From positions 1 through 64,000 of the forward strand of contig NZ_WUWM01000014.1 in NCBI RefSeq assembly GCF_009846885.1: a stretch of DNA of 64,000 nt, in the 5' to 3' direction. The number at the start of each line of letters is the position of its first letter. Within the stretch, counting starts at the first letter, position 1. The DNA is from Paenibacillus puerhi. GTDB lineage: Bacteria; Bacillota; Bacilli; Paenibacillales; NBRC-103111. Below, piece after piece: positions 7,752 to 17,028 of the stretch. Made by a program: the position numbers and the translations under genes. The notes beneath the pieces were generated by a model. It saw only the letters and a program-made list of their open reading frames with translations. It had not been told where the DNA came from and ran no database searches.

Positions 7752-9389
7752 TTATGAAGGATCGGGTGCTTTTCCGCCCTTGAGGTAAGCCGTCTTGAAC
7801 TCCGTGGGCGTCATGCCAACCGTTTTTTTGAATACATCGCTGAAGTAGCGCCGATCCTCATAGCCGACCGCTGCGGCGATATCCTGCACCTGCTTGTCCT
7901 CCAGAAGCAGGCGCTTTGCCTGTTCCATGCGTTCCTGCGTGAGAAACTGGACGAAAGTGATTCCGGTCACCTTTTTGAACAGATTGACGAAGTAGTTGCT
8001 GCTCAAGTGGACATGCTTCGCGCACTCGTTCAGCGTGAGCTCGGTATGGAGCTGGGCGCGAATGTACCGGATCGCTTCGTTCACCGCAAGCTGGGATTCG
8101 GACCGGTGACGGCTCTCGATCAGGCTGCAGCCGTCGCGAGCGAGGTCCACCAGCTGCTGCTGAAGATCCTTCAGCGAGACGGCCGGCAGCGCCAGCCGCT
8201 CCCGCAGCTTTCGCTCCAGCGGATGAAGCTCGGCATAGGGCACCTTCTCCAGCAGCACGCGGACGATGAAGGAGGCCAGCTCGGAGAGGACGCTCACCAG
8301 CACGATCGGCTCCGGCAGCGCTTGTCCGGATGACAGCTCCCGGAAAAGCTCTTCCAGCAGGCTTGTGGACTGTGCGGCATTTCCCGAACGCAGCCACATG
8401 GCGAGCTCCTGCTCCTTATCCTTCGAGTAGCGGGGCAGCGGTCCGCTGCTCCCCGCTACGTCGTCATACAATAAGGCAACATTGCCGCTTGCGTAGAACT
8501 GGTAGGAGAGAGCGAAGAGCGCCTCGCGGAATGCTTCGGGCAAGCCGGATACATCATCTGCCGTGCGGCCCTGCCCGATGGAGACGGTGAACTTCGTATA
8601 GCGGGCGATATGCTCGCGACAAAGCTCGGCCAGGCCGGTCTCCTCGCCTCGAGATGGGCAGGCTTGATACACGGCGACGAACCGGCAGCTTGATTCGCGG
8701 AATAGAAGGCCTTTGGTGAAGGAGGCTATCGTTTCTTCCAAAATGTTCTGCATGGAGAAACGAATCAGCTCCACCTCCTGGGTCGGCAGAGCCCGGCTCT
8801 GTTCCGCAAAGTGGTCGATCTCGATAACGAGGACGGATAAGCTGCGGGGCTCGAGGCCGATCTGCAGGAACTCCCACCTCGGCCGGATGCTGGACCAGTC
8901 GGTTTTATGATGCAGGATGAGGTGAAAGAGTTCCTGGCGGAGCAAGGGCAGACTCTCCTGCACACGCCGCTTCATCGCCTCCAGCCGCCGTTCCTCCGCG
9001 CGCGCCGCTTCGATCGCTGATCTGGCCTTCATGACGATATCGATAATCTGCTGGATCGAAAAGGGCTTCGTGATGTAATCGAAGGCGCCCAGCCGCAGCG
9101 CTTGCTGCACATAGTCGAAGTCCGTATATCCGCTGAAAAAGATAACCTTGCACTCGCAGACCTCGCTCCTCAGCGTGGTCATCATGTCCAGCCCATCGAG
9201 ATGCGGCATCCGGATATCGGTTAGAATGACGTCCGGCTTGGCTGTACGGATCAGCCGCAAGCCTTCCTCGCCGTCGCTGGCCGTCCCGATGACGGTCACG
9301 CCGTAATCCGCCCAAGGGATTTGGCGGGCGATGCCGTCGGTCACGCTTTTCATATCGTCGATAACGCATAGGGTAATCGCATTACTCAT
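7752..9389 (-). CDS. AraC-type response regulator (YesN-like)
   Basis: A 545-residue transcription factor. Residues 1-125 form a CheY-like receiver (VIDD acidic pair, phospho-acceptor Asp58 in LTDIRMP, and the later DYITKPF lysine). A central variable region follows, and the last 100 residues are an AraC/XylS double helix-turn-helix (HLSSNYFVNLFKKVTGITFV and the YEDRRYFSDVFKKTVGMTP signature). The start at 9389 has AAGGAG upstream. The gene overlaps the kinase stop by 8 bp, which indicates translational coupling. It probably activates the importer operon 4364-7624 just downstream when its kinase detects extracellular sugar (inference from gene order and family). Confidence 0.93.
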   Translation of the reverse strand: MSNAITLCVIDDMKSVTDGIARQIPWADYGVTVIGTASDGEEGLRLIRTAKPDVILTDIRMPHLDGLDMMTTLRSEVCECKVIFFSGYTDFDYVQQALRLGAFDYITKPFSIQQIIDIVMKARSAIEAARAEERRLEAMKRRVQESLPLLRQELFHLILHHKTDWSSIRPRWEFLQIGLEPRSLSVLVIEIDHFAEQSRALPTQEVELIRFSMQNILEETIASFTKGLLFRESSCRFVAVYQACPSRGEETGLAELCREHIARYTKFTVSIGQGRTADDVSGLPEAFREALFALSYQFYASGNVALLYDDVAGSSGPLPRYSKDKEQELAMWLRSGNAAQSTSLLEELFRELSSGQALPEPIVLVSVLSELASFIVRVLLEKVPYAELHPLERKLRERLALPAVSLKDLQQQLVDLARDGCSLIESRHRSESQLAVNEAIRYIRAQLHTELTLNECAKHVHLSSNYFVNLFKKVTGITFVQFLTQERMEQAKRLLLEDKQVQDIAAAVGYEDRRYFSDVFKKTVGMTPTEFKTAYLKGGKAPDPS

Positions 9390-11193
9390 CTTCTTGGTCT
9401 CCTTTGTCCAGGGGTTCGGAAAGCGGAATCTCCAGCCTAACCTCAGTACCTTGTCCCGGCTGGCTGCTGATATGAAGCGCAGCCTCGCTACCGTAGTAAA
9501 GCTGCAGTCGGTTGTAAATATTGCGCAGCGCATAACTGCCTGTGTGACCGGAGGTTCCTTCCGCAGCCTGCGTCCGAATCGCTAGCAGAACGGCCCCGGC
9601 ATCCATCCCCTTGCCGTTGTCCCGGATGACGAAGACCAGCTTCTGTCCGGAGGCGGCTGCTTCGATACGAATCTCTCCGCCCGAATGCCGCTTCTGAAAG
9701 CCATGCAGGATCGCATTTTCCACGAGAGGCTGCAGGAGCAGCTTGAGCAGGGGGAAGCTCCGCAGCGACTCATCCTTCAGGTCGATGTCGAAGACGAACA
9801 GGCCTTCATAACAGCGCTGCTGCAGCAGCAAATACTGCTCGACGTGGGTCAGCTCCTTGTCTACGGTCGTCATCTCGCTACCGCTGTTAAGTCCGAGCTG
9901 AAACAGCTTGGATAAGGAAAGCACCATGTCGCCGACGTCGCCATGCTGCCCGAGCTGCGTGCGCCAATAGATGGCGTTCAGGGTATTGTATAGAAAATGC
10001 GGTGAGATCTGCGCCTGCAGCGCCTTCACTTCGGACTTGCGCTTCTCGGTTTCCGCTTCGCGCACGGTTTCGATCAACTGCTCGATCTGCTCGAGCATCC
10101 TGTTGAACCGCAGTCCGACACGGCTGAACTCGTCCTGGTAAGGACTCTCGAAGCGAACCGACAGGTCGCTGCTCTCCACGCGAAGCATCAGGCTTTTCAG
10201 CGTGTGGAGCGGCTTCATCAGCAGCAGCGTAAGCATGCGGGAGAGCAGCAGCGCAAGGATGGTGCAGCCGGCCACTACCGCCACGACAAGCCAGCGGATA
10301 CGGTCCATTTGCTTGAACAGCTCCGACTTCTTCTGCACGCTGATGAGCGTCCAGCCCTCATTCATCGGCAGCTTGGCATAATTGACGACATAGTCGTCCT
10401 TGTCCAGGAGCGGAGACAAGCGTCCGCTGATCAGGGAAGGCTCGCTGGGAACGGGAGAATAGCCTGCGCGAATTTGTCCCCATAGCGCCTGGTCGGAGGT
10501 CAGCACCTCGGACCCGTCCGGCGCGACCAGCAGAATCGCTCCGCCCGGCTCGCTCAGATTCGACTGCAGCATTTCCAGCAAGCCGGCCTCCCGCACATTG
10601 ACGACCAGGTATACGTCCGATACGAGAATATCCGACAGAGGCTCCATCAGAAGAGAAATGACGCGTTCATGGCCGGTGAAGAAGGGATCTTCATGCGCTT
10701 CAAGCCAGAGATTCGTGCCGGCCGACTTCAATCGGTAGTAGGGGGCCGAAAGCTGGAAGGGCCTGTCGCTGGTGCGGATAAAGCCGGTGTTGTAGAAATC
10801 GCCGATCGGCGTGGATACGAGCACATTTTGAAGCATCGGCTCGTTCAGCTTGATCTGGGCGAAGTGCGACTGGAGCGAAGACAGATGGGTCGGGTACCCG
10901 GAGGCATCGGCCATGGCGACATCGCGCATGGCGGCTTTGAACGCATCGCTGATCATCAAGGTCATGACGGATACCGCAATCTGCCGCATCTTCTCTTCCA
11001 GTACGAGCTTCAATTTGTTAATCGACTCTTGTCCGGCCTGTTCGGCATGGCTCTCTACAATACCGGCCGCGATGTAGTAGGAGCCCCATCCGGTGGAGGA
11101 GACGGCAATCGCGATAATGACAATGAGGGTTACGCGAATGCGCATGTGGAACGTCAAATTGTGAAGCAGGCGGTACCGATGGAAAGCGCTCAA
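9382..11193 (-). CDS. Sensor histidine kinase (YesM-like)
   Basis: A membrane kinase of 603 residues beginning with TTG behind a GGAGGAG site. Two membrane segments (about 21-45 and 300-326) flank an extracellular sensor region of about 250 residues. A HAMP region (about 327-378) follows, then the His_kinase domain with His399 in ISPHFLYNTLNAIYW and a C-terminal ATPase domain (PLVENAILHGF N-box, DNGKGMD G-box). It is expected to autophosphorylate and pass the phosphate to Asp58 of the overlapping response regulator gene. The divergent intergenic region 11194-11453 upstream must hold its promoter. Confidence 0.93.
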   Translation of the reverse strand: MSAFHRYRLLHNLTFHMRIRVTLIVIIAIAVSSTGWGSYYIAAGIVESHAEQAGQESINKLKLVLEEKMRQIAVSVMTLMISDAFKAAMRDVAMADASGYPTHLSSLQSHFAQIKLNEPMLQNVLVSTPIGDFYNTGFIRTSDRPFQLSAPYYRLKSAGTNLWLEAHEDPFFTGHERVISLLMEPLSDILVSDVYLVVNVREAGLLEMLQSNLSEPGGAILLVAPDGSEVLTSDQALWGQIRAGYSPVPSEPSLISGRLSPLLDKDDYVVNYAKLPMNEGWTLISVQKKSELFKQMDRIRWLVVAVVAGCTILALLLSRMLTLLLMKPLHTLKSLMLRVESSDLSVRFESPYQDEFSRVGLRFNRMLEQIEQLIETVREAETEKRKSEVKALQAQISPHFLYNTLNAIYWRTQLGQHGDVGDMVLSLSKLFQLGLNSGSEMTTVDKELTHVEQYLLLQQRCYEGLFVFDIDLKDESLRSFPLLKLLLQPLVENAILHGFQKRHSGGEIRIEAAASGQKLVFVIRDNGKGMDAGAVLLAIRTQAAEGTSGHTGSYALRNIYNRLQLYYGSEAALHISSQPGQGTEVRLEIPLSEPLDKGDQEDE

Positions 11194-11453
11194 GCAGATC
11201 TCCTCCGTTAAGTGGCAGCTGAATGTAACCCGGAAATATACATGCGTTACGACTGATTATAGTTGTCAGGGGACGAAAGGAAAACCATCCGCTGCTCAAA
11301 CGCTATCCATTTTTGAGGACTGTCTCTGCAGATGAACTAATTTTCCTCTAAAAAAAGGAACTCCCCGTCTGGGGATGGAAATAGTATCATATCTGCAGCG
11401 TTGCTCATTTAAAGCGACAGCGAGTTAAATTTAAAGACGAGGAGAATATTGCC

Positions 11454-12398
11454 GTGAACGCTATCGAAAAACGAATTGATTCCTTGTATCACTATATAGC
11501 CGATTCCACCGCGCAGCCGGACCTCGATCAATTCTGGGAGCAAACGCTCCGGTTGAACGACGGGGGCGTTCCATACCGCAGAGAAGAGCTTCAGACGCCG
11601 ATGCAAACCGAAGTGAGCAAGCTGATCTTCGAAGCGCATGACGGGACGCCGATTCATGGCTGGTATTTGCTGCCGCCGCAGCCGATTCGCAAGCCTTGCC
11701 CATGTATCGTCATCTATCACGGCTACCACGGCTCCAAGGGCGCGCCTGAGGATTTTGCCCACTGGCTGCTGATGGGCTTCGCCGTGTATGCGATCGATGT
11801 GCGCGGGCAGGGAGGAGAAACCGGGAACCTGGCGCCACAGTCGTTCGGAATGACGAGCGGCTGGCTGACGCAGGGCATCCTGGATAAGCATGAATGCTAC
11901 TACAAGCACATCACGCTGGACGCGTTGAGAGCGATCCGGGTTGCAGCGGAGCAGCCGGAGATCGACGAAGAGCGCATGTTTGTGATGGGGACCAGCCAAG
12001 GAGGCGGGTTGGCGCTCATCACGGCTGCGCTGAGCACTCAGGTACGCGGAGCGGTGGCCAACGTACCGAATATGTGCCACATGGATTTCGGAATCCTCAA
12101 TTCCACGAGCTCGCTGCAAGAGGCGGCCAAGTTCGTGACGATCTTTCCCGACAAGCTGGAGCAGGTGATGCAGACGCTCAGCTATTTCGACATTATCAAT
12201 CTGGCGGATCGGATTACGGTGCCTGTGCTGTGCTCGGTGGGGCTTAAGGACTTGATCTGCATGCCGGAAGCTATATTTGCGGCCTATAACCGCCTTCATT
12301 CGAAGGATAAGACCATGGAGGTGTACCCTTTCATGGGTCACGCGCTGGGCAACGGGCAGAACCGCAAAGCCTATGAATTCATGAAACGGCTGCTTTAG
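11454..12398 (+). CDS. CE7-like acetyl xylan esterase / deacetylase
   Basis: An alpha/beta hydrolase of 314 residues with no signal peptide, so cytoplasmic. The carbohydrate esterase 7 landmarks are present: DVRGQGG, then the nucleophile elbow GTSQGG with Ser181, Asp266 (GLKDLIC) and His296 (MGHALG) as a complete catalytic triad. The HE pair normally seen at the histidine is HA here. CE7 enzymes remove acetyl groups from imported xylo-oligosaccharides or other small esters (family knowledge). The start is GTG at 11454 with a GAGGAG site. The gene stands divergent from the kinase operon and may process the sugar that it imports (inference). Exact substrate unknown. Confidence 0.85.
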   Translation: MNAIEKRIDSLYHYIADSTAQPDLDQFWEQTLRLNDGGVPYRREELQTPMQTEVSKLIFEAHDGTPIHGWYLLPPQPIRKPCPCIVIYHGYHGSKGAPEDFAHWLLMGFAVYAIDVRGQGGETGNLAPQSFGMTSGWLTQGILDKHECYYKHITLDALRAIRVAAEQPEIDEERMFVMGTSQGGGLALITAALSTQVRGAVANVPNMCHMDFGILNSTSSLQEAAKFVTIFPDKLEQVMQTLSYFDIINLADRITVPVLCSVGLKDLICMPEAIFAAYNRLHSKDKTMEVYPFMGHALGNGQNRKAYEFMKRLL

Positions 12399-12457
12399 AC
12401 ATGAACAGTAAGTGATAGCTGCTGGATATAAACGGCAGCGGGGAGGAAGCATAAACG

Positions 12458-13492
12458 ATGCGTTATACGATATTCGGAAAGACGGGCTACCGCGTATCCT
12501 CGCTCGGATTTGGCGCTATGAATCTGCCAGGCGTTCCGTTCGAGCAAGCGCGGGCAGCCTTGAACTATGCGCTGGATGAAGGGATCAATTACATCGACAC
12601 GGCCGCGGGCTATCGCAACAGCGAGGAGATAATCGGCGAGAGCATCTCACACCGGAGGTCGGAGTATTTTTTGGCCACCAAGACGAACAAGCGGGATTAC
12701 GCTTCGGCTAAGGAAGAGATGGAGCGAAGTCTGATCCGAATGAAAACCGATGTGATCGACCTGATGCAGATTCACTATGTGAATAAAGTGCAGGAATTCA
12801 AAGCGGCTATGGAAGAAGACGGCGCTTACCGGGCTGCGCTGGAGATGAAGGAGAAGGGTTATATCCGGCACATCGGCATAACTGGACATCGTCCCGACCT
12901 TCTGACAAGGTGGATCCGCAAGGAGCAGTTCGACCAGGTGCTGTTCCATCTGAATTTGGCGCAGCCGTTTGCCCTGGATGAGCTGATTCCGGAGCTGACC
13001 CGGCTGAACATGGGAAAGGTGGCGATGAAGCCGCTGTCGGGGGGCTTTATCAAGCCGGTGGACAAGGCGATTCGCTATCCGTTCAGTCAGGATGTGCATG
13101 TGATTATTTCGGGGATGGTCAGTGTAGAGGAAGTCAGGGAGAACATCGCCGCCATGCGCGAAGAGGTCGGGGCCGCGGAGCGAACGGAGCTGGAAGCCTT
13201 GGCGCTTCAATTGGGCGCGCATAACTGCCGGCGCTGCAATTATTGCTCCTGTCCGGTCGAGATTGCGATTCCGGATATTATGATTTCCAGCCAGATCCGG
13301 TCGACGTTCGGCCTGCTGCCGAAGGGCGATGGATTTTATCAAAAGAATAAGGACAAGATTTTGTCCTGTGCGGATCATGATCCCTGCAAGGAGAAGCCGA
13401 TCTGCGAGCCAATGTGTCCTTACGATCTGCCGATGCGGCGCGTCGTGATGGAAGCGTCTAATTATTATGCGGCGTCTCCGGAAGTGCGGTAA
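12458..13492 (+). CDS. Aldo/keto reductase with C-terminal Fe-S-type cysteine motifs
   Basis: A 344-residue NAD(P)H-dependent oxidoreductase of the aldo/keto reductase fold. The catalytic tetrad is visible: Asp and Tyr in NYIDTAAGYRNSEE, Lys in FLATKTN, His in MQIHYVN. The C-terminal third carries a compact cysteine motif (CRRCNYCSCPVEIAIP) and a second cysteine group (CADHDPCKEKPICEPMCPYD). These would bind a [4Fe-4S] cluster, as in the ferredoxin-tailed subgroup of this family. GGGGAGG precedes the ATG. It lies 59 bp after the esterase gene and may be co-transcribed. The substrate is not predictable. Confidence 0.85.
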   Translation: MRYTIFGKTGYRVSSLGFGAMNLPGVPFEQARAALNYALDEGINYIDTAAGYRNSEEIIGESISHRRSEYFLATKTNKRDYASAKEEMERSLIRMKTDVIDLMQIHYVNKVQEFKAAMEEDGAYRAALEMKEKGYIRHIGITGHRPDLLTRWIRKEQFDQVLFHLNLAQPFALDELIPELTRLNMGKVAMKPLSGGFIKPVDKAIRYPFSQDVHVIISGMVSVEEVRENIAAMREEVGAAERTELEALALQLGAHNCRRCNYCSCPVEIAIPDIMISSQIRSTFGLLPKGDGFYQKNKDKILSCADHDPCKEKPICEPMCPYDLPMRRVVMEASNYYAASPEVR

Positions 13493-13548
13493 GTCGGGGA
13501 CCGGGGATCGGTTTCAAGCTAGCGATTTACGTATAAGGAGGAATAGGC

Positions 13549-15129
13549 GTGGATCCATTGGAGCGTTACGTTACACAGGAGCTGCCGATGGCAGTTGAGC
13601 TTGTAGAGCCGGCGGCTGGCGATGCGGGAGCGGATGCGGATGCGCTCGTCGTCTTCGTTACCGCCGAGGAGCTGGCCTCCGGCGCTTGGGTAGGGCAGGC
13701 TGGCCTTGAGCTGCCTGCCGCAATGGTAGAGGCTGTCCGCGGGCTGGCTGCGCGCGGACAATTCGCCGGCGGCCTCGGGGAGACCGAGGCCGTGCCGACG
13801 CTGGGCCTGATGCCCGGCTATCAGGCCGTGCTGCTGTGCGGGCTGGGCGAAGCCGCCCGCACGAGCGCTGACGCCTGGCGCGACGCAGGCGTCTATGCGG
13901 CGCGCGCCGCGCTCGGCCTGCGGCTTGAGCGCCTGGCTGCGCCGCTGCCGCGCGCCGGCGCCGGGCGCGCGCAAGAGCTGAGCGAGCGCGTGCGGGCGCT
14001 CGCAGAAGGGCTCTGGCTCGGCAGCTACCGCATGCCGAGCTATGCCTTGGCGGAGGCCGGCGAAGCGCCGCCGCTGCGGAGCGTCGCGCTGCTGGGCGCC
14101 GCGGACGAGGAGCGGCGCGGGCTGGCGCCCGCGCTGGAGGCCGCGCGGGCGACGGCGCTCGGCGTCTATACGGCGCGCGACCTGACCAACCTGCCCGGCA
14201 ATTACCTCGGGCCGGATGACCTCGCGCGCGCGGCACAGGGCTTGGCCGCCCGCTACGGGCTCGCTTGCACCGTGCTCGACGAGACGGGCATTCGCGAGCA
14301 CGGGATGGGCGGGCTCGCCGCCGTCGGCCAAGGCAGCGTACAGCCGCCGCGGATGATCGCGGTGCGCTATGAAGGAGCGCCGGAAGCGCCGGGCGAGGTG
14401 CTCGGTCTGGTAGGAAAAGGGATTACCTTCGATACCGGCGGCATCTCGTTGAAAAAGCCGGACGGCATGGAGGAAATGATCAGCGATATGGGCGGAGCCG
14501 CCGTCCTGCTCGGTCTGATCCATGTGCTGGGCGCCTTGAAGCCGGCCATCAACGTGGTCATCGTCATCCCGACCGCTGAGAATATGCCGTCCGGGGCGGC
14601 GTTCAAGCCTGGGGACGTGATCACGATGATGAACGGTCAGACGGTGGAGGTGCTGAACACGGATGCCGAGGGCCGGATCGTGCTGGCTGACGGCGTTCTG
14701 TATGCGAAGCAGCTTGGGGCTACGCGGCTGATCGACGTCGCGACGTTGACGGGAGCGGTGCTGGTGAGCTTCGCCGACGTGGCGACGGGGGCGGTGTCGG
14801 GGGATGAGCGGCTGCTTCAAGAGGTGCTGGACAGCGCCCGCGAAGCGAACGAAAAGGTGTGGCCGCTGCCGAACTACCCCGAGTACCGGGATATGCTGAA
14901 AAGCCGCATAGCGGATATCAAAAATGCGACAAGCCGCGACCGGTGGGCTGGCTGCATTACGGGCGGACTGTTCATCGGATATTTTGCCGGAGATACGCCA
15001 TGGGTTCATCTGGATACGGGAGGAACGGCCTGGTTGTGGAATGAGCGGGGGACGGAGCCTTTGGGCGGAACAGGGGCGATAGTGCGTACGCTGGCCAGCC
15101 TCGTGACCCGAAATGCTTCGGCGACCTGA
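13549..15129 (+). CDS. pepA: Leucyl aminopeptidase (M17 family)
   Basis: A cytosolic, hexameric, two-metal aminopeptidase of 526 residues that removes N-terminal amino acids, preferring leucine. The start is GTG with AAGGAGG about 8 bp upstream. The N-terminal half is the variable domain and is unusually Ala- and GC-rich (13800-14300). The catalytic half has the metal-site segment GKGITFDTGGISLKK and the family signature NTDAEGRIVLADGV at about residues 370-383. Length is typical for the family. It stands alone, with a hairpin downstream separating it from a convergent gene. Confidence 0.95.
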   Translation: MDPLERYVTQELPMAVELVEPAAGDAGADADALVVFVTAEELASGAWVGQAGLELPAAMVEAVRGLAARGQFAGGLGETEAVPTLGLMPGYQAVLLCGLGEAARTSADAWRDAGVYAARAALGLRLERLAAPLPRAGAGRAQELSERVRALAEGLWLGSYRMPSYALAEAGEAPPLRSVALLGAADEERRGLAPALEAARATALGVYTARDLTNLPGNYLGPDDLARAAQGLAARYGLACTVLDETGIREHGMGGLAAVGQGSVQPPRMIAVRYEGAPEAPGEVLGLVGKGITFDTGGISLKKPDGMEEMISDMGGAAVLLGLIHVLGALKPAINVVIVIPTAENMPSGAAFKPGDVITMMNGQTVEVLNTDAEGRIVLADGVLYAKQLGATRLIDVATLTGAVLVSFADVATGAVSGDERLLQEVLDSAREANEKVWPLPNYPEYRDMLKSRIADIKNATSRDRWAGCITGGLFIGYFAGDTPWVHLDTGGTAWLWNERGTEPLGGTGAIVRTLASLVTRNASAT

Positions 15130-15167
15130 CCTGGTGGGCTTGACCGGTTGTCTATAGGGAACAAGAA

Positions 15168-15197
15168 GGCCCGGTTCGGCCTGAGCCGATCCGAGCC
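15168..15197. terminator. Hairpin between convergent genes
   Basis: Two 15-nt arms (AAGGCCCGGTTCGGC and its partner ending AGCCTT) pair with two mismatches around CTGA. The hairpin lies between the aminopeptidase gene and the leftward gene ending at 15239. No long T-run follows on either side, so terminator activity is likely but not certain. Confidence 0.5.
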
Positions 15198-15238
15198 TTC
15201 GATGCCGCTGCCGGAGTCCGGTCTTCCGCGGCAGGGGA

Positions 15239-15808
15239 TTAAGCGTGAAGCTGGTTGCCGCCCCTCGCAACCGAGACGAGGCCGGCCATATGCCGGACGG
15301 CGATCTCTTCCAAATCCCTGAGCGGAATAATGAAGCGGGCGACCTCGTCCGTGGTGATCGATAGACTGGTCGTGCGGGCCGCCACCTGATCCAGGTCGAT
15401 CCCGACCCAGCCGGGCTTGCTCGGATGCGGGGTCAGGTCATAAGGGAGAATCGATAGAGAGGCTTGCGGAGGCTGATCGGCAGCCGCCTCGGCCGTTTCC
15501 TCCCGGCTGAGCGAGTCGAGGTGGAAGTACAGCTTACCGGCCTGCTTCCAGCGGATGAAGCCCGGGTTGAAGCTGATCGTAAGTCTCCCCGTCTCCCCGC
15601 TGTCATGGGTCCGGAGATGGACATGCTTCAGATGACGGGCCCGGATATATTGATTCGGCTCCCGATCGGGCAGCCAGATGACGATCAGGATGGGCATGGC
15701 GCTGGCGACGTACAGACAGACCGGAGATTCGAACAAGATGGAGCATGCAAGGAAAACCGCGAACGATACGATCCATAAAGCCAAAAACCAACTATTCTTC
15801 TTCCGCAT
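15239..15808 (-). CDS. Hypothetical membrane-anchored protein
   Basis: I do not recognise a named family. The 189-residue product starts with two adjacent hydrophobic segments (about 7-24 and 27-46), a short basic stretch, and a soluble beta-rich domain of about 140 residues that should face the cytoplasm. GGAGG lies about 12 bp upstream of the ATG. Codon use is typical of the surrounding GC-rich genes, which supports a real gene. It could be a PH-like or bacterial-domain membrane protein involved in envelope homeostasis, but nothing in the sequence proves that. Confidence 0.6.
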   Translation of the reverse strand: MRKKNSWFLALWIVSFAVFLACSILFESPVCLYVASAMPILIVIWLPDREPNQYIRARHLKHVHLRTHDSGETGRLTISFNPGFIRWKQAGKLYFHLDSLSREETAEAAADQPPQASLSILPYDLTPHPSKPGWVGIDLDQVAARTTSLSITTDEVARFIIPLRDLEEIAVRHMAGLVSVARGGNQLHA

Positions 15809-16041
15809 TAGTGTAGAATTCCTCCAAAATGTGCAGGGTTTGACGGCAGGCGAAAGGCGCCAGCCTCGTGAGCCATGGCAAGCAAGTGGCCTTAACTGGG
15901 ACCTCGAACATTCCGAGGAGCCTTGGCAGATGTTTGTTTTAGTTTACCACATCGCCGATTGGCTTGAAAGCAAGCGGCAGGATTTGGCGATATCAAATTT
16001 TTATTAAGAACAGGCTTTCGGCAGAAAGAGAGAGGATTGCG

Positions 16042-16989
16042 GTGAGGGCAAAAATAGCGATCATAGGCTTAGGCGATATCGCCCAGAAAGTGTATTTGCC
16101 GCTGCTGGCATCGGATGAGAGGGTGGACATCGTAGGCTTGTGCAGCCGAACCCCGGCTACCGTGGAGCGGATGGGCAGGCAGTATCGGATCGCCGGCCAA
16201 TACGGGTCCGTGGGAGAGCTGCTTCGCCGGGAACGTCCGGATGTGGCGTTCGTGCACAGTCCGACTCCGACTCATGAAGAGATCGTGATGGAGTGCCTGG
16301 AGGCCGGTGTTCATGTCTATGTCGATAAGCCGCTGTCCTATCGGATAGAGGCTTCGGAGCGAATGGCGGCCTTTGCGACAGAGCATGACCTGCTGCTGGC
16401 GGTCGGGTTTAACCGCCGATTTGCCCCGCTTTATGTAGAGGCGAAGCGGAGGATGGCCGAAGCAGGAGGCTTCGACATCGCTTCGGCCATCAAGCATCGG
16501 ACGAAGCTGCAGCCTTGTCCCGCCAAGCAAACGTTGTATGACGATCTGATCCATATGCTGGATCTGCTGCTGTGGCTGGGCGGGGATGACGGCGACGTTA
16601 TCTCCTATACGGAACGTATGGATGAGAGCGGACGGCTGATGCTCGGCACGGGCTCGCTTCGGTTCGCCGACGGCAGTGCCGAGGGAGGGGCGACAGGGCA
16701 GTTCGCCATGGCCCGCCGGGCAGGCGCCGATCTGGAAAAGCTGGAGCTCCATGGGAGCGGCTGCTCGGTGGAGGTGGTTAACCTCGAGCGGGCGGTCTGG
16801 ATGGAGCAGGGTGCGGCGCCGCAAGAGCTTTCGTTCGGCAGCTGGGATACGATTCTGCATCGGCGGGGCTTTGCCGGTATCGTCTCGCATGTGCTGGACA
16901 CGCTGGCCGACCCGCAGGCTTGCACGGTACGCGCGGATCTGACGCTGCCGGTACACCGCTTGGTAGAGAGGCTGCACCCGGGGGATTAA
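16042..16989 (+). CDS. Gfo/Idh/MocA family oxidoreductase
   Basis: A 315-residue NAD(P)-dependent dehydrogenase of the glucose-fructose oxidoreductase/inositol dehydrogenase family. The start is GTG at 16042, with GAGAGG upstream and the Rossmann motif GLGDIAQ close to the N-terminus. The family signature VDKPLSYRIE (EKP-type motif, here DKP) and the DDLIHMLDLLLWLGG helix near the dimer face follow. The substrate is probably a sugar or cyclitol, but not decidable. The next gene starts 40 bp downstream on the same strand. Confidence 0.85.
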   Translation: MRAKIAIIGLGDIAQKVYLPLLASDERVDIVGLCSRTPATVERMGRQYRIAGQYGSVGELLRRERPDVAFVHSPTPTHEEIVMECLEAGVHVYVDKPLSYRIEASERMAAFATEHDLLLAVGFNRRFAPLYVEAKRRMAEAGGFDIASAIKHRTKLQPCPAKQTLYDDLIHMLDLLLWLGGDDGDVISYTERMDESGRLMLGTGSLRFADGSAEGGATGQFAMARRAGADLEKLELHGSGCSVEVVNLERAVWMEQGAAPQELSFGSWDTILHRRGFAGIVSHVLDTLADPQACTVRADLTLPVHRLVERLHPGD

Positions 16990-17028
16990 GCATAGATAGC
17001 GGCGGTAGCGAAAGGAGCGAAACCACCC

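Noticed and set aside
11183..11215. cre-like site near the kinase start
   Set aside because: The GAAAGCGCTC palindrome fails the consensus at several fixed positions and lies over the start codon.
13519..15270. Long minus-strand open frame opposite the leucyl aminopeptidase gene
   Set aside because: Arg/Pro/Gly-rich shadow caused by high GC; the plus strand encodes a well-recognised enzyme.
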